Shown here in pieces: positions 58,066-64,000 of a stretch of DNA of 64,000 nucleotides; the stretch's first letter is position 1, and every line of letters starts with the position of its first letter. The DNA lies in the NCBI GenBank assembly GCA_026225475.1, contig JAMFSU010000078.1, positions 44,068 through 108,067 of the forward strand, read 5' to 3'. This stretch comes from Duganella sp. GTDB lineage: Bacteria > Pseudomonadota > Gammaproteobacteria > Burkholderiales > Burkholderiaceae_D. The translations under genes were made by a program, and so were the position numbers. The notes under the pieces were generated by a model. It was given only the letters and a program-made list of their open reading frames with translations. It made no database searches and was not told the origin of the DNA.

Positions 58066-58554
58066 TCAGTCTTCCAGCAGACTGCGCAACATCCATGCAT
58101 TCTTTTCATGCAATTGCATGCGTTGTGTCAGCAGATCGGCAGTCGGTTCGTCAGCGGCGGCGTCAACAGTGGGGAACATCGCCCGGGCAGTGCGGGTCAC
58201 GGCTTCCTGACCTTCGACCAACTGCTGGATCATTTCCTGCGCGTTTGGTACGCCTTCGGCTTCCGGAATCGACGACAGCTTGGCGAATTCCTTGTACGAA
58301 CCCGGTGCCGGGTATCCCAGCGCGCGGATACGTTCGGCCACCAGATCGACAGCCAGCGCCAGTTCGGTGTATTGCCCTTCAAACATCAGGTGCAAGGTGT
58401 TGAACATCGGGCCGGTGACGTTCCAGTGAAAATTGTGCGTCTTCAGGTACAGCGTGTAGGTGTCGGCCAGCAGTTTGGACAGGCCATCAGCGATCTTCTT
58501 GCGATCCTTGTCGTTGATGCCGATATTGATCGAAGCTACGTTTTTCTTTGCCAT
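58066..58554 (-). CDS. dps: Dps-family DNA-protection ferritin
   Basis: Dps forms a 12-mer that stores iron and shields DNA in starvation or peroxide stress. The 162-residue product has the ferroxidase-site signature [26 protein letters not shown] (His, and Asp/Glu positions typical of Dps), [18 protein letters not shown] and the closing [18 protein letters not shown]. The start is the ATG at 58554 with an AGGAGA site; 58584 gives a non-family extension. The N-terminus ([20 protein letters not shown]) is Lys-rich and may bind DNA. No OxyR box was identified. Confidence 0.96.
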   Translation of the reverse strand: MAKKNVASINIGINDKDRKKIADGLSKLLADTYTLYLKTHNFHWNVTGPMFNTLHLMFEGQYTELALAVDLVAERIRALGYPAPGSYKEFAKLSSIPEAEGVPNAQEMIQQLVEGQEAVTRTARAMFPTVDAAADEPTADLLTQRMQLHEKNAWMLRSLLED

Positions 58555-58675
58555 TGTTTTTCTCCTTGGTCGAGTGGAATGCAATATTTCGATTTTATGC
58601 TAACTTTTTTTGCTAAAAAATACGAAAACCCTAACAATATACATTGGGATTGATCTCGAAATGCCAAGTGTAGTA

Positions 58676-59914
58676 TCAGACCGGCGTTTGTGTCAGGCGT
58701 TCGCGCCGGTAGAGCGACAGCGTCAGCGCTACGGCACAAAGTGCGCCGATGGCCGCGAACAGGAACACATCGTCATAGCCAAACTGGCCCACGATCAAGC
58801 CCGCCAGCGGGCCGGTGATGCCCAGTGCCAGGTCCAGAAACACCGAATAGGCACCTAACGCAGCGCCGCGATTGGGTGCCGGCACCAGGCCGACTGCTTC
58901 GACACCCAGCGAAGGGAACACCAGTGCGAAACCGAAACCCGCCAGCGACGCACCGACCATGGCCACCTCGGGCGAAGCCGCCAGCCACAGAATCAGCAGG
59001 CCCACCGCTTCGACCAGAAACGAAACGATCGCCACACGGAAACCACCGAAGCGCGTGATGGTATTGGCAAACAGCAGCCGTGAACCAATGAAGAAGCTAC
59101 CGAACAGTGTCAGGGAAAATGCCGCATTCGACCATTGATGGCTGGCGTAATACAAGGTGATGAAGGTGGCAATGGCGCCAAAGCCGATGGTGCCCAGCGC
59201 CAGTCCCAGTCCGTACGGCAGGACACGCCGCAACACCAGGCGAAAAGCCAGTCGTTCACCGCGGATCACAGGTACCGAAGCGCGTGGCCGCGCTAGCAAA
59301 TAGCCGATCAGGGCTAGCGTGAGCGTGGTCAGCCCAACCGCCGCAAAGCCAAACAATTGCGTCAGCGCGACACCCAACGGTGCACCGATGGCCAGCGCGC
59401 CATAGGTGGCAATGCCGTTCCAGGAAATCATGCGCGCCGTATGGTTGGCACCGATACGGCCGATGCCCCAGATGATGGCGCCGGTACCAACCAGGCTTTC
59501 ACCGATGCCAAGGAAGAAACGACTGACCAGAATCATGCACAGGCTGAGCCACGGCAATTGCACGGCCCAGGCCGCCAGCACCAGAAAGGCGCCGCTGGCG
59601 ATGCAGGCAAGCATGCCGCGAATGACGGTTTTCTTGGGGCCGATGGTATCGACCATACGTCCGGCCTGGGCGCGTGTGATGAAGGTCGACAGGTATTGCA
59701 CGCTGATCGACAAACCGGCCACGAATGAGCTATAGCCGAGGTCGAGATGCACGTAACCGGGCAATACCGCCAGCGGAATGCCGATGGTCAGGTAGGCCAG
59801 AAAGGTGAACACCACGGTCGACAGGATTTGTGAGATGACCTTGCCTTCGGGCGGTTTGCCCGCAGGGGTTACGGCAGCAGGAGGGGGCGTGGGGCGTAGA
59901 GCGTCGTCGGACAT
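58676..59914 (-). CDS. MFS transporter of the YfcJ/YhhS type
   Basis: A 412-residue major-facilitator transporter with a 30-residue cytoplasmic Pro-rich N-terminus and 12 predicted membrane helices. The loop 2-3 motif is [23 protein letters not shown], and MFS signatures such as [16 protein letters not shown] are present. The sequence most resembles YfcJ/YhhS-like exporters, for which arabinose or drug export has been suggested, but the substrate is not established. It ends 120 bp from the dps gene and is co-directional with it. Confidence 0.85.
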   Translation of the reverse strand: MSDDALRPTPPPAAVTPAGKPPEGKVISQILSTVVFTFLAYLTIGIPLAVLPGYVHLDLGYSSFVAGLSISVQYLSTFITRAQAGRMVDTIGPKKTVIRGMLACIASGAFLVLAAWAVQLPWLSLCMILVSRFFLGIGESLVGTGAIIWGIGRIGANHTARMISWNGIATYGALAIGAPLGVALTQLFGFAAVGLTTLTLALIGYLLARPRASVPVIRGERLAFRLVLRRVLPYGLGLALGTIGFGAIATFITLYYASHQWSNAAFSLTLFGSFFIGSRLLFANTITRFGGFRVAIVSFLVEAVGLLILWLAASPEVAMVGASLAGFGFALVFPSLGVEAVGLVPAPNRGAALGAYSVFLDLALGITGPLAGLIVGQFGYDDVFLFAAIGALCAVALTLSLYRRERLTQTPV

Positions 59915-60229
59915 AGTTGGGAAAAGTGAGGCAGCAAGGCTAAGCGGTCATCGAAGCGACGAGCTTATTGCGCCTCGAAATTTTACCCTTGTTGGCTCGT
60001 GCCTGCCAGAAGCAATCGCTCCACTTTTTTGTGCATGCGTCGATGTCGCAATGCGCGTGCGTAGTTGATTGTTTGGTGGCGACTTGTTATACACAGTCGA
60101 ATCTTGATTTTGTGAAATTGCCACTGGCGTCGCAGTTGCAGTCGATTAACTCAACGGGCGCGCCGCCTTTTGCGTTGTCGGCGCTGCGTCGTTCCAGTGA
60201 ACGGCTCCGGACCGTCAAGAAGCTGCCCC
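59915..60229. other. Divergent intergenic region MFS transporter / uvrD
   Basis: 315 bp up to the LexA box with no supportable gene. It should hold the promoter of the MFS gene on the minus strand; no clear elements are visible. Confidence 0.5.
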
Positions 60230-60245
60230 CTGTATAGACATACAG
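60230..60245 (+). promoter_or_regulatory. LexA (SOS) box in the uvrD promoter
   Basis: CTGTATAGACATACAG matches the CTG-N10-CAG LexA operator, with TATA-like inner half-sites. It lies just upstream of the -10 hexamer, so bound LexA would block RNA polymerase; uvrD belongs to the SOS regulon in E. coli. Confidence 0.85.
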
Positions 60246-60248
60246 TCG

Positions 60249-60254
60249 TATAAT
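60249..60254 (+). promoter_or_regulatory. -10 hexamer of uvrD, implying a leaderless mRNA
   Basis: TATAAT is a perfect -10 box and ends only 6 bases before the uvrD ATG at 60261. With the usual 6-7 base distance to the start site, transcription would begin at or beside the A of the start codon. The -35 region is poor and overlaps the operator. Confidence 0.6.
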
Positions 60255-60260
60255 CGCGGG

Positions 60261-62555
60261 ATGCAAAACCTTCTCCATAACCTCAACGAAGAACAGCTCG
60301 CCGCGGTAACGCTCCCGGCGCAGTCGGCGCTGATTCTGGCCGGTGCCGGTTCCGGCAAGACCCGTGTATTGACCACCCGTATTGCCTGGCTGATCCAGAC
60401 CGGGCAGGTGTCGCCCTCGGGTATTCTGGCGGTGACGTTTACCAACAAGGCGTCCAAGGAAATGCTGGCGCGCTTGTCGGCGATGATGCCGATCAATACG
60501 CGAGGCATGTGGGTGGGAACCTTCCACGGGTTGTGCAACCGGTTGCTGCGCGCGCATCACCGCGATGCCGGCTTGTCGCAGACGTTCCAGATTCTTGATT
60601 CGCAGGACCAGTTGTCTGCCATCAAGCGCCTGCTCAAGGCGCTCAATGTCGACGATGAAAAATACCCGCCGCGCAATCTGATGTACTTCATCAACGGCGC
60701 CAAGGATCAGGGCCTGCGCGCCAAGGATGTCGATGCCGCCGACGACTACAACCGCAAGTTCGTCGAGTTGTATGATCTGTACGATCAGCAATGCCAACGC
60801 GAAGGCGTGGTCGATTTTGCTGAACTGCTGTTACGCACCTATGAACTGCTGTCGCGTAATCAGCCGCTGCGCGAGCATTACCAGCAGCGCTTCAAGCACA
60901 TTCTGGTCGACGAGTTTCAGGATACCAACGACCTGCAATACAAATGGCTCAAGCTCATGTCCGGCCAGGGTCAGATCAATAGCGGCGCAGTGTTTGCCGT
61001 CGGTGACGACGACCAGAGCATCTACGCGTTTCGCGGTGCCAATGTTGGCAACATGTCAGCGTTTGAGCGCGAGTTCCGGGTGCAGAATTTGATCAAGCTG
61101 GAGCAGAACTACCGCTCGCATGGTCACATTCTGGATACCGCCAATATTCTCATCGCCAACAACAGCAAGCGTCTGGGCAAGAATTTGCGCACCGATGCTG
61201 GCCATGGCGAGCAAGTGCGGATTTTCGAATCGAGCAGCGACCTGCAGGAAGCGCAATGGATCATCGAGCAGGTCAAAAATTTGATTGCCGAAGGCTGGTC
61301 GCGCAGCGAGGTTGCCGTGCTGTACCGCTCCAATGCGCAGTCGCGCGTGCTGGAACATGCGCTGTTCTCGGCGGCGATTCCGTATCGCGTGTATGGCGGT
61401 CAGCGCTTCTTCGAACGTGCGGAAATCAAGCATGCCATTGCCTACCTGCAAGTGATGGACAATCTGCACAACGATTCGGCCTTCCTGCGCGTGGTCAACT
61501 TCCCCACGCGCGGCATCGGTGCCAAGGCGCTGGAGCAATTGCAAGACGCCGCACGTCAATACAATTGTTCGCTCTATGCTGCCGTGCCTTACGTGGCGGG
61601 CAAGGCTGGTTCATCCTTGAATGCCTTCATCAAGCTGATCGAAGGCGCACGTTTTGAAACGCAGAATCTGCCATTGCAGGAAATGGTGCAGGTGGTGCTC
61701 GATGCCAGCGGCCTGATCACGCATTACCGGAACGAAAAAGAAGGCGCCGACCGTATCGAGAATCTGGAGCAGCTCGTCAGCGCCGCCACCTTGTTCGTGT
61801 CGGAAGAAGGCTATGGCCTGGATACACCGGCCTTCCTCGGCCCGCAGGCACAAGCGATGGCCGGGACTTCGATCACGACCGCCGACGGCGTCGAAATCAT
61901 CGATGCCGACGCACCGTTGTCGGCCGTGATGTCACCGTTGTCTGCCTTCCTCTCGCATGCCTCGCTCGAAGCGGGCGACAACCAGGCGCAGGCCGGACAG
62001 GACGCCTTGCAATTGATGACGGTGCACTCGGCCAAGGGGTTGGAGTTTGATGCGGTGTTCATTACCGGTCTGGAAGAAGGCCTGTTCCCGCATGAAAACA
62101 GTGCCAAGGAAGAGGGCGGCGTAGAAGAAGAGCGGCGTCTGATGTACGTCGCCATCACGCGCGCGCGCAAGCGGCTCTACATGAGCTTTTCGCAAACGCG
62201 GATGTTGCATGGCCAGACGCGCTACAACATGCGTTCGCGCTTCTTCGACGAGCTGCCGGAAGCGTCGATCAAATGGCTGTCGCCGAAGATACAGCAGCAA
62301 ACCAAAAATTGGTTCGCACATCCCAAGGCAGCCTGGGACGATGCGCCGGAATCTGGCAACAACAAGATCGCACAGAACTTCAGTCGACCTGATTCGGGGT
62401 GGCGCATCGGTCAGAACGTGGCCCATGCCAAGTTCGGCGAAGGCGTGATTGTCAACATCGAAGGTGGTGGCGGCAGCACGCGTGCGCATATCAACTTTGG
62501 CAAATTCGGCATGAAGTTGCTGGATCTGAGCGTGGCCAAGCTGGACAAGGTGTAG
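60261..62555 (+). CDS. uvrD: DNA helicase II (UvrD/PcrA)
   Basis: UvrD is the superfamily 1 3'-5' helicase of mismatch and nucleotide-excision repair. The 764-residue product has Q-motif LNEEQLAAVTLP, Walker A LAGAGSGKTRVLTTRI, motif II VDEFQDTN, motif III VGDDDQSIYAFRGA, motif IV EQNYRSH, motif V VMTVHSAKGLEFDAVFITGLEEGLFPH and motif VI LMYVAITRARKRLY, with the RecA2 and 1B/2B domains complete. The C-terminal 70 residues contain the Tudor-like VAHAKFGEGVIVNIEGGG. The start MQNLLHNLNEEQL corresponds to the E. coli N-terminus. Preceded by the LexA box. Confidence 0.96.
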   Translation: MQNLLHNLNEEQLAAVTLPAQSALILAGAGSGKTRVLTTRIAWLIQTGQVSPSGILAVTFTNKASKEMLARLSAMMPINTRGMWVGTFHGLCNRLLRAHHRDAGLSQTFQILDSQDQLSAIKRLLKALNVDDEKYPPRNLMYFINGAKDQGLRAKDVDAADDYNRKFVELYDLYDQQCQREGVVDFAELLLRTYELLSRNQPLREHYQQRFKHILVDEFQDTNDLQYKWLKLMSGQGQINSGAVFAVGDDDQSIYAFRGANVGNMSAFEREFRVQNLIKLEQNYRSHGHILDTANILIANNSKRLGKNLRTDAGHGEQVRIFESSSDLQEAQWIIEQVKNLIAEGWSRSEVAVLYRSNAQSRVLEHALFSAAIPYRVYGGQRFFERAEIKHAIAYLQVMDNLHNDSAFLRVVNFPTRGIGAKALEQLQDAARQYNCSLYAAVPYVAGKAGSSLNAFIKLIEGARFETQNLPLQEMVQVVLDASGLITHYRNEKEGADRIENLEQLVSAATLFVSEEGYGLDTPAFLGPQAQAMAGTSITTADGVEIIDADAPLSAVMSPLSAFLSHASLEAGDNQAQAGQDALQLMTVHSAKGLEFDAVFITGLEEGLFPHENSAKEEGGVEEERRLMYVAITRARKRLYMSFSQTRMLHGQTRYNMRSRFFDELPEASIKWLSPKIQQQTKNWFAHPKAAWDDAPESGNNKIAQNFSRPDSGWRIGQNVAHAKFGEGVIVNIEGGGGSTRAHINFGKFGMKLLDLSVAKLDKV

Positions 62556-62775
62556 CAATCGGCAAGGCATTTCGATTGGCACAGTGACGACATTTCTGGC
62601 TTGACCGTGGTCGATGCCAATGACAAGAATACGCAATGCCACGCGCAAGACGATGGCCGACGTTGCCGAGGAGTGGCAGCGTCGCCAGCAGGCCTGATTT
62701 GCGGTGCTCAGCAGACAAATCGATAAGCCGTCACAATACGCGCCTCCTTCGATTTTTGCTGCTTGTCATCTTGTT

Positions 62776-63999
62776 ATGAGCCAGACCGCCAACCATCCCC
62801 GCTTCCTGTTGTTTCTGATTTGCGCCTTTGCTTCCGCCGGCCAGCTTGCCATCGACATCTATGTGCCAGCGCTGCCGACCATGGCGCAGTTCTTTCAAAC
62901 CTCGCCGCAAGCAATCCAGTCGAGCGTGACCGGCTACCTGATGGCCTATGCGTTCGGCCAACTGGTATTCGGCCCGCTGGCCGATGCCTATGGGCGCAAA
63001 CGCGTGCTGGCACTGGGCCTGGCGATCTTTACGGTCGGCTGTCTGTTGTCGATGGCGGCTACCAATCTGGAAACCTTTGTTTTTGCGCGCTGTCTGCAAG
63101 GCTTCGGCATCGCCGCCACCAATTTGCTGGCCAAGGCCATCATTACCGACTCGTTCTCCGGCGTGGCCCTGATGCATGCCTTTACCTATATGGCCACGGC
63201 CTGGGGGTTGGCGCCGATTGTGGCACCGGTCATTGGCGCGCATTTGCAAACGCTGTTCGGCTGGCGCTCCTGTCTGACTTTCCTGTTGCTGTATTCATTT
63301 GCGATGTGGCTGGTGCTGTGGCGCTACCGCGAAACGCTCAAGCAGCCGGTGCAACTGCATCCAAAAACCTTGTGGAAGAATGCCCGCATGGTGTTGGTCA
63401 GCCCGGTGTTTCGTAGCTGTTTTCTGGCGCAAGGATTGTGCTATAGCATTCTGTTGGTATTTAATATCGTCGGTCCATTCATTGTGCAAAATACCTTGCA
63501 CAAGCCGCCGACCTATTTTGGCTATGTGGCACTGGCGATCGGATTGATGTATTTCCTCGGCGGCATTTCCAACCGGGTGCATCATCCGCGTCTGCCGACC
63601 CCGGAGCAAAGGCTGCGCATTGGTTCGCGCGTCATGACCGGCGCCGCAGTCCTCATGTTGATCCTGGCGGTGACGGTCGGCCTGCAGGTATGGACGTTGA
63701 CCAGTCCGGTGTTGCTCATGGCATTTTGTGCTGGCGCCATGTATCCAACCTTGATGGCCAAGGGCAATTCCATTTTCCCGCATATCGCCGGACTGACCAG
63801 CGCCATTCTCGGGTTTGCCTTGCTGGTGGTGGCTTCGCTGATGATGGGCTTGGCCGGCTTTGTGTCGATCCATAGCTTGACGCCGCTGGCGGTGTTCTTT
63901 GTCGTTCTCGGGCTGACCACCATCTGGATGATCGGCAATCTTCTGCGCCATCTTGAGGTCCCGGTTGCCGCGGCAGCGCTCGGCCAAAGCAGCAACTGA
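62776..63999 (+). CDS. Bcr/CflA-type drug-resistance MFS transporter
   Basis: A 407-residue, 12-helix exporter of the Bcr/CflA family. The N-terminus RFLLFLICAFASAGQLAIDIYVPALPTM is the family signature (IDxYLPALP), with FQTSPQAIQSSVTGYLMAYAFGQLVFGPLADAYGRKRVL as the following helix-loop with the MFS motif A. The stop codon is one base before the window end, so the gene is complete. Family members expel bicyclomycin, sulfonamides or chloramphenicol-like drugs; the substrate here is unknown. The gap from uvrD is 220 bp. Confidence 0.92.
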   Translation: MSQTANHPRFLLFLICAFASAGQLAIDIYVPALPTMAQFFQTSPQAIQSSVTGYLMAYAFGQLVFGPLADAYGRKRVLALGLAIFTVGCLLSMAATNLETFVFARCLQGFGIAATNLLAKAIITDSFSGVALMHAFTYMATAWGLAPIVAPVIGAHLQTLFGWRSCLTFLLLYSFAMWLVLWRYRETLKQPVQLHPKTLWKNARMVLVSPVFRSCFLAQGLCYSILLVFNIVGPFIVQNTLHKPPTYFGYVALAIGLMYFLGGISNRVHHPRLPTPEQRLRIGSRVMTGAAVLMLILAVTVGLQVWTLTSPVLLMAFCAGAMYPTLMAKGNSIFPHIAGLTSAILGFALLVVASLMMGLAGFVSIHSLTPLAVFFVVLGLTTIWMIGNLLRHLEVPVAAAALGQSSN

Positions 64000-64000
64000 A

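Noticed and set aside
62626..62697. A very small open frame between uvrD and the Bcr/CflA-type gene, ending TMADVAEEWQRRQQA
   Set aside because: About 25 codons, no ribosome-binding site and no known relative; possibly the tail of a lost gene but too short to support.

Overview
The window is ordinary chromosome of a betaproteobacterium of the Burkholderiales. The gene set and order (prmA-accC-accB-aroQ, mpl, ubiC, RNase II-type enzyme, TonB-like, aroE, mtgA; anmK-M23 peptidase / tyrS-dtd; dusB-fis-purH-ruvC) and the recurrent TAAAAT-type -10 boxes suggest an Oxalobacteraceae member (Herminiimonas/Collimonas-like). This is inference from gene content, not a database match. I see no tRNA, rRNA, CRISPR array, insertion sequence or integrase.

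Layout. 1-4117 (minus): prmA (cut by the window edge), accC, accB, aroQ, a TlpA-type thioredoxin and an uncharacterised protein. 4236-13077 (plus): cell-wall recycling ligase mpl, esterase, ubiC, RNB exonuclease, TonB-like protein, aroE, mtgA, corA and a small envelope protein. 13089-15715 (minus): anmK and an M23 endopeptidase. 16068-22953 (plus): tyrS, dtd, PEBP protein, phosphatase, dusB-fis, purH, ruvC. 22950-25819 (minus): a DUF808 membrane protein and a leucine-rich NEL-type E3 ubiquitin ligase that resembles a type III effector; together they split ruvC from ruvAB. 26059-33461: ruvAB, a hydratase-family enzyme, a YaiI-type protein, a DUF2147 protein and a three-subunit FAD/Fe-S/cytochrome c sugar dehydrogenase. 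Then valS and a BLUF blue-light sensor on the minus strand.

37021-44371 is the accessory stretch. Two near-identical cassettes, exactly 5,400 bp apart, each carry a strong promoter whose 17-bp spacer is a dyad (CCGGT-N7-ACCGG), a leader with conserved stem-loops and a 121-122 residue protein of unknown function. Between them lies a minus-strand three-gene operon: OmpA-type lipoprotein, five-pass membrane protein, secreted VWA-like protein. This promoter/leader/small-protein unit and the operon it brackets are my best candidates for an undescribed system. Gene debris follows, including a glmU 5' remnant and a glycosyltransferase-like tail.

44372-52482 is a tightly overlapped nonulosonic-acid (pseudaminic-type) locus: pseC, sugar O-methyltransferase, pseF, pseG, pseI, pseH-like acyltransferase. 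It continues into an acyl carrier protein, an AMP-forming ligase and an SDR reductase, which suggests an acylated sugar made with a dedicated carrier protein. 53303-57971 is a TPP-riboswitch-led thiCSGDE operon. The window closes with dps, an MFS transporter, uvrD under an apparent LexA box with a probably leaderless mRNA, and a Bcr/CflA-type exporter.
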